A program made the translations under genes and the position numbers. From assembly GCA_005784505.1 (NCBI GenBank), contig VCAZ01000148.1:449501-513500 (forward strand): 64,000 nucleotides of DNA. Direction: 5' to 3'. The DNA is from Bagarius yarrelli. Lineage: Eukaryota; Chordata; Actinopteri; Siluriformes; Sisoridae. This document shows positions 34,346 to 48,000 of the stretch, one piece after another; position 1 is the first letter of the stretch; the number at the start of each line of letters is the position of its first letter. The notes under the pieces were generated by a model. The model was not told the origin of the DNA and searched no databases. It worked only from the letters and a program-made list of their open reading frames with translations.

Positions 34346-34935
34346 CCTAAAACACTACCTGAACAACACACACACCGCTCTCACTCTCGGAACAGGAAAC
34401 TCATCAGCTACAACTAAATTACCTCACATGAACTCGACACAGAGCAAATCAGTTTTTTTTTTTTCGAAAATCACAGAATTGGACAAATCGCCTACTAGAC
34501 AGGGTGACGTCACTCTTTCGTACCCCATACAGATATATATATATATATAATAAATATTAAATATACCACCAGCAAACCTTGAGGCTCCTAAAAGTTTCAG
34601 CAGTGACACAATACAAAGATCCACAAAAGTTCATCCTTCCGGTATCATGTGTGGATTATAGTTCTTTATTGTACTACAGTTTATTGCAAAAAATGATTTT
34701 TGTCGGCTAAAGTTTCTCCTGTAGAAAAATGTGATCCAGAAATGATACTTTATATTGGCACATTTTGTGTTTTCTTGCCTAAGGTGAAAAAAAAGCTGTA
34801 AAAATAATTTAGCAATTTACAAAGTAGTGTGAGTTTATTTCCGCTAAAACAAACTATTATACTGTAAAATATAAGAAGCAATGTTTTGTATTTGTATATG
34901 TGCAAAAATAAAAATGTCCAGTATAAATCCTGAAG
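34346..34935 (+). other. gpr151: gpr151 3' UTR (likely)
   Basis: AT-rich, ending after AATAAA at 34907-34912. It includes a short AT microsatellite (34533-34549). Confidence 0.55.
34907..34912 (+). terminator. gpr151: Poly(A) signal of gpr151
   Basis: AATAAA about 560 bases after the stop codon, facing the tcerg1 3' end. Confidence 0.55.
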
Positions 34936-35009
34936 CCTGGCCTGTATTTTACATCACTATTCATTTTCCCAGCACAGAATTTGAAGCATAAATTGAAATA
35001 TTAACAATG

Positions 35010-35816
35010 TAAAAAAAAAAACAGGTTGCCTTTATTTCGGTCAACTTGTACAGAAACACCGAAGCTACAAAAAATGGTCATCATTTCAAAAAACGTCTGA
35101 TCAGTTAAATTAAACCCGCACGAGCAGTAACGACTGGCGAGGTCACTGCTTACACAGACCAACATTACACATGATACACAAACATTATACACTCATCTGT
35201 TATTAAAAAATATCCACATTTTAAACAATTTGTCAATTAAAATGACAGATGAACCGAGATGTTATGAAAGTCACATGGGGTGTATGTGCAGTCACAGTCA
35301 ATAATCCAGGTTTCGGGAATCATTTAAAAAGTCAAAAAATTGAGCATGGCAGGTTTAATGGACCGATATTCATCAACAGGTTCTGGGAAAAAAAAAAAAA
35401 AAAAAAAAAAAAAGTGTGAAAACGGAGGTAAGGGTGGTCTTCTGCTTTGTCTATCCCAATCGTCCACATTTTCTCTGGCACAACACAAACAGCTCAGTCT
35501 GCAGAACGAATGCAGATGTCCATCACACGAAAGGGATCAGGTGGGTTTGTCCGGGTTTTGGAACAGATTTCTTGCTTGCACTGCCTCTCTAACGGTTTTA
35601 GACAGATGTTCTCAGCTGTCACTTTTACAATTTTCACAGAATTTTAGCGGTACACCTGCTCCCACTGCTCATCCAGCTTTCGTCCACTCTGATGTGCTGA
35701 GTACATGTAAAACAAGTAATAAACGTACTGAAAACCTGTATCCTAGACCAGTTCCTGTTTCTGGCCATGTTAATTGAAGTAATGGTGGTCTGAAACTTCA
35801 GAGAGTTCGAGATAAA
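35010..35816 (-). other. tcerg1: tcerg1 3' UTR (likely)
   Basis: From the tcerg1 stop to the antisense AATAAA at 35031-35036. It contains a 26-base homopolymer (35388-35413), which reads as U26 in the transcript. Confidence 0.55.
35031..35036 (-). terminator. tcerg1: Poly(A) signal of tcerg1
   Basis: TTTATT on the + strand, AATAAA on the tcerg1 strand, about 780 bases after the stop. Confidence 0.55.
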
Positions 35817-36018
35817 TCACTTCGTGGAACGCCGGGTAGGTTCGAAGGCTGTGGGAGGGGGAGGGGGTCCCCTGCGCTCTAGCTCCTCCACATACGCCAT
35901 GATGAGTTTATCTCTCTCGTCTGGCATACAGTCTAGTACCAGATAGCGTTTATCGTTCTGTAGGATCTTCGTTAAATCTGTGAGGTGCTGCTCGGACTCC
36001 TGGATCAACTTACGGGAT
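35817..36018 (-). CDS. tcerg1: tcerg1 coding exon 21 (terminal, FF6)
   Basis: SRKLIQESEQHLTDLTKILQ through GPPPPPTAFEPTRRSTK and stop TGA. The acceptor is ATTAG|A. Confidence 0.96.
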
Positions 36019-39000
36019 CTAATAGGGAAAAAAAACAGACAGACAGTAATTTCCACCAATAGAAATTTTATCAAAACATATTTGTGATACAGTAAGGTGG
36101 TAAAAAATTAGCCTACCACTAGGGCAAATGTTTAAATGTTTTTTTTTTAAAGAAAATCTAATGATAAGTATTTGATCTTATATTATCTGAAGATAAGCCT
36201 TCCAAGCTGCCACCTTGGCCCTGGGCCCTTGGGCAAGGCCCTTAACTTAACAACTGTACAAATGAGATGAATGTATTTCCTGCATTTTGTGTTTCCAGTA
36301 TTGCTGCACTGCAACCCGAATTTGTGGGAGCTTCTTCAGCTGGTCCAGTATGTCTGACTCGTTACTATCCGCTGCTGAAGGTGAATCAGTGAGACTCGCT
36401 TGTTTTTGTTCTTATTTTTTTGTCAACCAGGGGATCATGGAGAAAATAAGCTAATGCAATATGATCGTATTTCTTAATGCTCACTGCTTAATACTTTTCA
36501 AAATATGACGTGACCAAACATGGGTGATATCATGGATGTCATTTGATACATTCCCAAGTGAAATCTCTACTATATGTAGTGGATTAAAGTTAATTAAAAT
36601 ATTGTTTTGGCCTTAGGGCAACTTTGTTAAAAGGTTTTTGTCCTCTTTAGATGTTGCTTGTGTAGTTTGGTTATACTGTCTAGCAGGACTTGGTTATATA
36701 ACTACTCACTTGTAAGTAATAAACTTGGTCTCTTTCAGCAGAGTCCTGAAGTCTGCTTTTGCTGAAATGTGCTTGTCTTTAATGTAGTCTTCAAATTCTC
36801 TCTGTTTTTTCTGCATAGAACAAGGAAGGAAGGAATAGGTCATTGGGATTCTTTACATCTTTATACAATAAATAATATATCAGGAAGTGTGTTCATACCC
36901 GATCACTACTAGAAAATTTCATACACCTAGGATCTTCTTTGATGATTTTTTTAACTTCCTTCCATGTTGAGGTCAGTGTAATCTATTAAGAGGAAGCAAG
37001 TTGACATGCAGCTTTTATTCAAATTGTCCACACAAGTATAAAGGCTTTAGATACTTGAGAAAAGGAAGAGCACACGATGGACGTCATACCGTAACCGTCT
37101 CGTCTAAAAGTTGGCGAAACAGTTCCTTCTTCTTTTTAGCCAGTGCCTCGATGTGCTCATTGAAAAGTCTCTCTTTCTCCTCTCGCTCCAGCAATGAGGA
37201 AGATTCCCAGCGGTGGTCTTTTCTTAGAGAACGTCGCGTCTCAGACCAGGAGGCATCTGATGATTTGACCTGGCATTTACAAGCACCGGAAAATTTATGA
37301 AGCAATCTCAAACAACTGCTTGTGTATGAATGCTAAAAACTAAAGCATAAGCGTGGGGGTATACACGGGCTGGTAGAGTTTGATTGTATTTTTAACGTTT
37401 TCCTGCATAAATAAACACGTACATTCTGATCGTTCTTTAGACCGTTTTATGTTTTTAATATATTTTGCTCATTTACTTTTTAGTTATGTTACCAGACCTG
37501 AAAGGTGGTTACGTGTCTGCATCTTTCAGCTGAATAAACTCAAAGCAAAAAGCTGAAAAAATTAGCTACAACTTGTAAAAACAGATGAACAGGAAAGTGG
37601 AGACTGGCTGAATTGATTTATGATCGAACTGTTAATTAACAGTGGCGGCTCATGGTTAAGGTGTTCGACTGTCAACCCCGAAGATCAGGGTTTGATTCCC
37701 AGCTCCACCACTGCTGGGCCCCTGAGTAAGGCCCTTAACCCCCAATTGCTCAGGTGTATAAATGAGATAAATGTAGGTCTCTCTGGATAAGGACGTCTGC
37801 CAAATGCTGTAAATGTTAGTGTTGGGTATCGTTTGAGGTTTTTACGACAACGATGTCAAATCGATTCTTTTAAAATCAGTGCCTAAACTTATACTTTAAA
37901 TGGTATCCAACATTCTTTGGAATGGCTTCTATTGGAAAAAAGATATTCAAATGAGACCAAATATAGTTACAAATATTTTAAGGTATCCATAAAAACTCCA
38001 ATACACACACCGCATACCTTTGCTTATAACTTAACCTCGTATGTCCTTAAAGAGGTCATTGAGATTTGACGTTTTATTGTGTGTTGGGCATTTTAATTTA
38101 ATTTAAAGTGTGTTTAGATTAGCTAGCAACTCGGATTCTCTTAATCCAACTTGTGCTTTTGATGAGGAACATGAAAACAACCTAGGCGCTATCTTTGCTG
38201 CAAAGATTTGTTGGATTTGTATTATAAGAGCTTTCTGACTTTACGACGGATGTTTTCGTGCTTTCGGTCTGGACTTTTTTTTCTTTACGTGTGATGTCCG
38301 TTTCGGGTGGACAAGAAAGCAAATATTTAAATTGCTCGCTTAAGCATTGAAGTGCCAGTGAACTCTGCATTCTGATTGAGTTCTATTACATACGCGTTTC
38401 AGTAGCCAAGCCTTGTCATTAACTAGCTAAACATACACATACCACGTTTTACACCCGCCCATTTACAGTGCTCATTTTGCCAGTGACTGCATACACGTCT
38501 CACCATATCAGACATGAGAGCTTTGAAGCGTTGCACAGCCTCCTCTCGTTTGTGCTGCTCTCGTTCCCGATCGATCTCTTTAGTCTGTTCAGATCGAAAG
38601 CGCTGCACCGTCCGCTCCCTTTCTCTCAGACTGGCTTCGATACGTGCCTGTTTCTCCAGCTCTTTTTCCTTTTCCGAGTTTGAGTTCTGAAGAAGGCATA
38701 AAGGAGACATAAGCACATATTAACTATTGTTCCTGACAACCACTGCAGGTTAAAAAAAAAAGCTAATTCTTCATAACTAAATAAACTAGTGTAAGCAAAA
38801 ACAAGTTAGCCTGTGATGGGGGTAATTTTACCTTTTCACTAGTTTCCACTATGATGTGTTGACATATCCAAAAAGAAGCTAAAAACCCTGCAACGAACGC
38901 AAATAAATCTCATTTACCTTAGCAAGCTTGTCCACAAAGCTTTTAAAGAGTTCCTCTCGTGCAGCTGAAGTCTCCACTGCTTTGTACCTGGGATCCGTCT

Positions 39001-42000
39001 CCATCTTCTCCTTAACTTTGCTCCATCGCTGCTGGCCATCCACATGGTGATCAGACAGCAACTCGAAGAAGTCGTGCCTCACCTAAAACAACATGGTTCA
39101 CAATTAACCTGACACAAAGCCGTTAAACAGACATTATACTGTCACTACTATACTTTTAGAATTCTTCTAGTATTTAACTGTTTAGTTTTGATGAGTCTGT
39201 GCCCATAACAGCCACAGACTCTTATTTTGGGAAGAGAATAGTGAAACCTGATGTTGTCTTAAGCCCAACCACCAAAGTGTGATGTCATACTTTCCGAGAT
39301 GCTTTTCTGGTTACTGTGTGATTACTTAAGTTAGTACAGACGTTCTGTCAGATCAAACTCATCTTTTTCATTAACATGGTGTTTCAGCCTGCATACCCCC
39401 TGTACAAAGGATGTTTTTTTTTTTTTTTTTTACACCATTCTTTGTAAAGTATACACATTGTTGTGGGTAAAACATAAATGGTTATAGTGAGAAATACTCA
39501 AACCAGTCTGTGTGGTAGATAAGTGGGTATATATATGTACATATATATGTATATATACACGTGTCGATATATATGGCGATATTGAGCCTTGGACATCCAG
39601 CTCTTGAGCTGTACCTGCATGATATTTTTTGGATTGCGCTGCTGCCACATCATTGACAGATTGAATAACAGCATGAATGTGCAGATGTTAAAAAAAAAAG
39701 GACAGTAACTTCATACACACACTTTAATTGTTTTGGCATATTTTATCCATAAATACTTATTATTGCAAAGATAATAGAAGTCAATGCAAGTCAATATAAA
39801 TCTAATCCATAGAGAAAAACATGCAGGCCTACAAATAATGTTGATTGAGACAGGAGATATTCTGTGCGTGGCATTTGTAGTATTATGTATATGAAATAAT
39901 TATGCACTGAATTGCTCTGTGGTGCCTCACTTTAAATTGTCTGCAGAAATGATGTAACAGCTTCCTGTGCTCTGGTGTGACTGGTCATTACACTATGAAC
40001 AGTGTCGTTTGTTAAAGCCACCTTACTTTACACTGTAGATTGGCATCCTCTGGTGAACCCCACTCTGTGAAGGCCTCCCCACCTATTACCCCGCCCCCAA
40101 CAGGTGACATTTTGTTGCTATTAAAGTTTTATTGCTGACCTTTAGCTGCCAAAGCAATCAGCAGAGTCGCCCATTACTTCTGCATATCTAGTGCATTCCA
40201 GTTCGCATAAACTTTCTCCGTCCTGTCTGAAGGTCCAATGTTCTGTTAATGTTCTGTATATGTTCTGTTAACCCCAAAAGCAAGTGTTTCTGTACTCTGT
40301 CTTCTTAATCCATATCTCACCTATTTTTATTTGTATTTCATCAATAAACCACATGCTGAAAAGTCTGTCTGCGTCCTGACCATTCAGCTTTAGTGAATAA
40401 TCTGCGGTTATAGTCATCTTACTCACCTTTTCACCGCGGTTCTTCGAGTTCTCCTTCTCTTTCTTTTTGAAAGATGTCATAAACTCAGAGAAAATGGATT
40501 CTCTGTCCTTCATCTTCTCCACAGCTTTGAACCGTGCATCTTTAGCATGTTTGGCTGCAAACTCGCTAAACGTAGTTCTTAAAAAAATAAAAAATAAATA
40601 ACATGTAAACATTTGTACTATCACTTTTGTGATATTTAAACCTCACACACTCGTGTGAAGAAAGGCCCTGATTCAGTCAATTATCCTGCTGCCACAATGT
40701 AGTCTAGGGATGTACAAATGTATTTTAAAAAGCCACAAATGGGGCTAGTATTCATCTGCTGACTATATTGAAATATTTTATTATATCAACTGTGAAAATA
40801 CTATGAGAAGTCATGTTAGGCAGTAATTTTATGCATATAAAAGTGTTAAAACTGGTCTTAGTGTTTACCTGACTCCAAGTCTGGCTTCCTCCATCATTCT
40901 CCTGAAATCCTCTTTCGCTTGCATTATTTTGTTTTTCTTTTCTTTCCTCTCCTCTTCAGCACGAGTCTTTACGTACTGATCAAACACCTGCACAGAAACG
41001 ATTGCACAGAAATGATCATTAAACAGATCCAACATGGCCCAGGTGCTTCTTATCTCTCTGTGTCATTTACATTTAATGCATTTGTGCTAGAAAATGTCTT
41101 CACTTAAAACTAATTTAAAACCAATCAAAAGACAGCTATTTAATTGCACCAAGAGATTTCTAATCAAGCGAGTAACAAGGATAATTGTTCAATTCAGTAA
41201 TTGTTCTTTAAATTGTTTAATAGTTGGAATGGTCTTTCGTATATTTGTGTTATTTTATTTTTTTTAATTCTCCTGGCACTTTTTGCCTTAATTGATGAGA
41301 GAGGGTGGGTGGGGTTTGCGGAACGGACCCGAGCCGGAATAGAAACCGGTTCTCCGGCGCACAACCGCCGGCCGTCTATTTATTTTGACATGCTTAATTT
41401 AAATTAAATATTGTCACACAGTTATTTATAACGTTTATTAATAGAAATCTAACAAATGTCTTTAGACTAATATATAAGGTTATATAAAGTTTCCTATAAT
41501 TATGTTTTTCACTCAATACAGTAAAAAAAAATTAACTGAAAATAAGGAAACATTTTATTCTAGGTAGAATTAGTACATTGAGAATTAATTGAGCCGATGT
41601 TTTACATATCTACAGATCATAAATACTTCACTTGAAACTTCAATATTTAAAATATGTTTATGTGCGTCTTTGAATGCTTAAGTGTAAAGCTTGAAACAGT
41701 GTGCATGTACCTGCTTCCGTTCTTTGGGGTTCAAAAGCAGATAACGGGGGTCGAAGACTATCTTATGTAGCTCTTTCTCCCATGTGGAAAATGCTGAAAC
41801 CTGGCACAGAAAGAGAGAAAAATATAGAACCAAAGCGCGGGAAATTAAGTCTTTTAATGCCTCTTTCCCTCTGTAGTTACGCCCATTCTAATGAGCAGGA
41901 CATTCAGCGGGTGAGCTCTTCTGAGCACGTCCTCCCCGCAGTGCTGAAGTCAGGGTGTGTGCTTGCGCGTTTCATCCCCCTCCACATCAGCATCCCTAAT

Positions 42001-45000
42001 GAATAACACACCCGGTGGGGTGGCCCAGCACCTCTCTGCTGCTCTCTCCTCGCACTAATTGGCAAGGAAAAGACTGAAGTAATTAGTCAGGGACAAGAAG
42101 AGTGATGGGTGCTGATTTACACCTCTTACAGTGGCTGCTTTAGCTGGTACATAATGGTCTCTTCCAAATAAACGGGGAGAAGGGTCCCGTTCACCTTGAT
42201 GTCTGCACCTTCTAACTGCACAAAGCTGCCTTTTATCTGTCGTATGGAACACACCAGCAAAGGGCAAATACCTTAAAGAGCTCTTAGGCCACATACTTAA
42301 CAGAACAGGTTACTTTTCAATACGAGAACCATCTAATCAGCTGCCACCGATCACGACGAGGGGATTACCGCAGGCTCACATTTAATGAGAAGATGAGATT
42401 AAACTGATCAATGTTACTTTGATAAGTTGAAAGGTCGGAAGAGTATTTTTAATGAGAATTAAAGCTTTGAGGCAGTAACAGCTTTAACCTTTCAGGCAAC
42501 AGAGGCAAGAAAATCCCTGTAAGAAGGATTTAAAATTAAAAAGCATCGTCTTTAAATATCATGTAAAGGGTTAATAAGTCTAGCCGAGTCACAGCCTAAA
42601 GCCAGAGAAAATGTGTGTTTAAATACGTGGTTTTACCCCTCTCTCTAGCAGCATATCTTTAAACTGATTCATCCGAGTCTCTTGCGGAACCACAGCCCGC
42701 TCCCTCGCTGCTCTCAGCTCAGCCTCCACCGCGGCTTCCTTCTCCAAATCCACCTCGTTCTTCTCCTCTAATCTGTGGCACAGAATAACATGGGTAAATT
42801 GAAGAATATGCATAATAAAAATGTGTGTGATGTTTTTTAACAGTATTAGTAATCCAATTATCTATTATATGGATACATGCACCTAGTATGAAAGACTCTT
42901 GTTTATAAACTGGCCTCTATAAAGATGTTAAAGGTTTTAGAACGCACATACACTGTAGATGTTCAGCTACTTTGGTCATATATTTGGTGGTGGGGCTTGA
43001 ATCCAGCTGTTTCTGGTCTTCAGATCAACAGCTGCCGGAGGTAGGGCTTAAACTCAGGTCTTACTGGTCTCCAGATAAGCAACTCAGCATCTTAACCATT
43101 TGAGCCACCAGCCTAAAGGTCTCTATTTGTCACATAGGCATTTACAGCACAGTGAAATTCTTTCATTAAATATATCTCATCTTAAAAAGTTGGGGTTAAA
43201 GCACAGGGTCAGCTATAATACAGCGCCCTTGGAGGGGTTAAGGGTCTTGCTCAAGGACCCAACAGTGGCTGAGTGGCGGGCTTGAACCCAGGTCCTCCAG
43301 GTCTTCAGATCAACAACTTCATCATTTGTCCCTAATGTTGTTAGTGTATTAATTTTATTATAACATGTATAAGTAAAAATAACACTTAGGTTAATTAAAA
43401 CAATGCTAAAACGGCCATTAAGATGGCATCAGTTATTTCTTTAAAAGGACAATAGTTGAGTACATAAATGTAAAATGATACAGATAAGACAAGCCAAGCA
43501 GGAATTATATTATATATATAAGTATTGAGAAAGAGAAATTAAGGGTTGACAACATTTTGTAGTAAGTGTTAAGATGCTAAATAATTTACACATTTCTTCA
43601 CACATCTTTAATCCAACTGAGCAGATGAGGGTTGGGGGCCTTGCTCAGAGACCCAGCAGTGGCAGGTTGGTGGTGTTTGGAATTTAACCCATGACCTTCT
43701 GATCAGCAGTCCAACACCTTAACCACTAAGCTACCACCTCCCACGTTTCTTCTCGTTCCATGTTTGTATGCATCTGTGCTGCTTTTGGTTTTTTATTACC
43801 TCCATAACAGAGTTTCAGAGTGATTTGCAGGTCCTGGACTAAATTGCCACAATGGACCTGCAAGCTTACGTGGATAAGTTTTAAACAAAGTGGACTGAAT
43901 TTTTACTATTTCTTCCAAAAATGAAAATACAATAAAACCTCACTTTCTCTTCTTGGCACTGCTGGGCTCATCCTCTGATGTATCATCTGAAGCTGCAAGA
44001 TCCTGTTCCTGCTTAACAACTGTTTAAAACACACACAGTGACAAGTACTTTTGTTAAGGACAGCTGGTTTAGACAGAAGTAAGGAAAAACGGTAAGTCAT
44101 TCAAGACGGAGGACACACTGGTAAAAAGTCAAAGATATCATTTAAACATACATCATAAAACACGGGCATAGCCATCATGGATTCAGTCCTAAAACAAATA
44201 CTGTATAACCTGACCTGTCTTAGGGCCATTGTCCTGGCCTCTTTTGTGTGGTGGCTCCTGTATGTTCTTATCAACATCAGCTCGTCCCACCAGCTCCTCT
44301 GGCCGCTCCCACATGGACAGACGTGTGGTGGGGTTGTAGAAGAACACACGATCATCACTGGTCCAAACCACACACCTGATATGCAAGGAAATGGAATACA
44401 ACACTGAAAAGTGTTTCTGCTGTGGGTGTCAGACACAGATTAAATACTCAGCTAGCTTTTAACTCAACTGATTCATTAATAAAAAATTAGAACATAAGAA
44501 GACTTCACTGGACAGTTGAGGGGAGTAGAAACCCATCTTTATTTAGTCAAAAACACAGAGGGCAAAAGGGACATTAATAGCACACAATTATGTCTAATAA
44601 CATTTGCTTTTCTCTTTGTTACACATCATTATATAGTCCTAATTGTCCTGATTGGATTACCTTCAAATACGATTCTTTTCTGGACAAGTCATCATGTTTG
44701 CAATATACAATAATGGTTCATCTCTACCTTAAAGAATTTTAAGGGGCATTTTCCCCCCAAGTCTCATCTCTATCAGCATGACAATTCAAGGTTTAATTTC
44801 TATGATCTGTCCTTTCTATCAATTTTCTTGTTAAATAAATTGTCCGTAAATTCTTCTTCAGTTGACCTTCCATCACCTGTGTCCAGGTACATACGTGTAT
44901 TTAGGCTCACACACATTTGTGCCTTCCTGTAAGCTTCCTCAAGGCTTTGGTCAGCACCTCTTATTAGAGAACGGTTTATTTACACACACACACACACAAA

Positions 45001-48000
45001 ATGCCTCAGGCAAGAATAAAAATTAAGAATAATTTCATTCAATAATTTTTATTAACTCTTTGTTCTTTGAGTGGATTCCATTGAAGATCAGTTTAAAAAA
45101 ACAGCTCAGTTTATGCAAAATACACCTTTCAAAGTTTTGTTTTATTTCAGCAGTTTTAGTTAAAAAAAATTATCGATTAAGGAAATTGGAAAAGTGTTAG
45201 TTTGATTTAAGCCTTTGACCAGATATAGTGGTTTACCGAGGTTTTTTAGCACAGATTTTGGGGTATTTAGAAGTGTTTAAGCATTTCAAATGGCAATAAA
45301 AAAGACGTATACCTACCATGGCGTGCCTGGAATAGGGTTGGTGGCTACAGGTTTGGCTTTCTTATTAACCTTCTCTTCTTCAGTTGTTTCTATGTGCTTT
45401 GGTTCCTACAATCAAACCCATCATAAAAAAGACTTCACAAACAGAATATAAATCTGATGAATGTAAATGACTGATTATAGTCGATGTTTATGCAATTACT
45501 ACACTATAAGATTAGCTGTGATAACCTGGCAGAAACATACCTCCTTTGGCTCGGAAGGTGGATCAATTTTGGGGCTGCAATTATCCACCCGCATCAGCTC
45601 AGTATTCTCAGTATCTTCTGCCGAATCCTTGACTTTCTCAAGCCCTTTTTCTGTTATAAAATCACAGAGAAATGACTACTTTAGCAATCTGCTTCTAAAT
45701 CATGCCAAGACGTAGCTGTTAGCTACATCGGACGATAGCGTGGCCACATTGTGCTGGTTTAAAAAGCTTGAATATCAGGGAAAACATCAATAAAACAGAT
45801 TATACTCTTTTCATTATTGGAAAATTAGGTTTATTTCTGTTTTTTTTAACTTAATCCCATTTTAGGGAGTGATAACTTTGCTTGCTTCACACCCAGACCT
45901 TTGTCTTTGAGCTCCTCAGGCTTGTCCCAGGTGGTCTCCAGTGTGCGTTTGTTGTAATAATAGGACTTTCCTTCTGCAGTTTTAAACTCTGTCCAATCTC
46001 CTCCTGACAGCGGAGACGAGGCTGCTGCTACTGTCATCTGAGGAGGCATCATGGGTAAAAGTGGAGGTGCCATGCCAGGAAGCATACCTAGAAAACACAC
46101 CAATACATTTGTCATAAACATACTGTCAGCAATATCCAGAATATGAAACATGAAAAGACTTATAGCACACTGGACAATTTTTGTCGTTTATTACACAATT
46201 AATGATTTAGTAAACTAAACCTGAAATTAAACAAATAACTCAAGTTAAAACAGGTTAAGTGTATTTCCAAGGCTAAATGTATGTTGTCCATGATTTCACT
46301 TAAAGGTAGAGCTGCACGATTAATCGTTATTATTGAATAATTCGAGTTTATAGTTTATGTCGATGTTGAAAAACGAAAAGCGATTTTACAATTTTACAGT
46401 GAGCTTCAGTAGTTCTTCCGATCTCCCACTGTATCCCGTATGATAAACAGGGGCCCCGATGGATAAATATTACTGATGCTGCGGCGCGTTACATCGCTAA
46501 ACACATTGCGATCTTATACACAGTTGAAAAGCCTGGATTCATCCATATGCTTTACTTAAGTGATTCAAGTTAAATCTGCGGTTTGCACTTTACAAATCCT
46601 TTATATTTGTTCCTTATTATTTTATTAGAATAACCAGGACTTGTGATGCTTATTTGCACTAATGAATGCTTGTATTGTTATAACTCAAATAAAAAAAAAA
46701 TAAAAATCTATCCTATAGTCTCTGGTGTTTTATTCATTTTTAAAAAGTACTAATAATAATATTAAATTATATTATTATATTATAAATAAATTATAATATT
46801 ATATTATAAATACATATAATATGAAAATGAAATTTATAGGACAAATCGCCCAGCTTCAAGGTTTACAGTTAATTTTAGGTGTAAAATGAAATCTGTCCTT
46901 CCTGGAAGCTACTAACTTGTCCATCGAGCTGTCCCTGCCTATGAAGCAATCAATCATCAAAAATTACAACAAATTAAATGAATTATTTGGAGGAACCAGA
47001 AAAACATGAACGTCAATAGAAAACCACAGTTCTGTTCATAACAATTATCCAGATTAAGAGCACCAGTCAGGAGGACATCACCAGAGGAAAAACAAAGAGT
47101 TTGTGTGACAGGATTCCAACCGATTTCACTTTATGAAAGAAAAAAAATACTAATGGTAAAATGACCCAAAGACAAACAGGATCTGAGCGGCAACAAGGAA
47201 AGTGTGAGTGTATCAGTAGCCTTTACTGAGTACCCTAAAATACGGCTTAATGAAAGAAACCTAAGGGCCGATACACCTGCTGTTTTGGGCCACCGTTGCT
47301 CAGGGGCCCAGCAGTGGTGGTTTTGGTGGAGCTGGGAAATCCAACCCCAGTCTTTCTGGTATCAATCCAACACCTTAACCACTAAGCCACCACTTCCTAT
47401 GTTGTGGACATTGAGTTTGTGGGGCGTATAACATGTGACTAGTCCAAATACATTTTAAATAGTTTTTAAGCACAATCAGATTTAAAAAGTGACATGTAAA
47501 CACTTCATCGGAGTGAAGATGTAGCTAGGTAGCTTAGTTTACACTTTTTATTTCAATCAGATTAATGAATCCGAACGCAGTGTTTACATGAACACTGAAT
47601 AAAGTACTCGGGTTCATATGCACAGGGCTAACAATGGAAAATAATATTTTGAACCGTTCTTATTATGCGACTTGTACGTCACTATGCATGCATAGAAATT
47701 TCTAGTTTCTATTTCAATCCGATGAAGGGTTTATATGTCCTCTCGATTGGATTAAAAAAGGTTTAAACCGCCCCTTACAATCTAAAAGGGAACTTTTGGC
47801 CAATTTATTCCGACTGACGTATTTACATGTCACTTTTTAAAACCTGATTGCGCTGATTTTACTACAATTGGAACATCAGTGGCCATGTATTGTGCTCGGA
47901 TTCTTAAATCGGATTCCAATTGAAAGAAAAAAAAAGTGTCCATATAAACATAGCTACTAATCAGAAGCCGTAGGAAATAATTGCACAAACTGTTTTTCTT

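Larger units (their letters stand above)
42773..43943 (-). other. tcerg1: tcerg1 intron between exons 11 and 12
   Basis: 1.17 kb, largely filled by tRNA-derived repeats (42980-43330 and 43590-43742). No exon seen. Confidence 0.65.

Noticed and set aside
33398..34550. Long antisense and alternate-frame open frames (up to 183 residues) over gpr151
   Set aside because: GC-rich third positions of gpr151 remove stops in the other frames. None resembles a known family.
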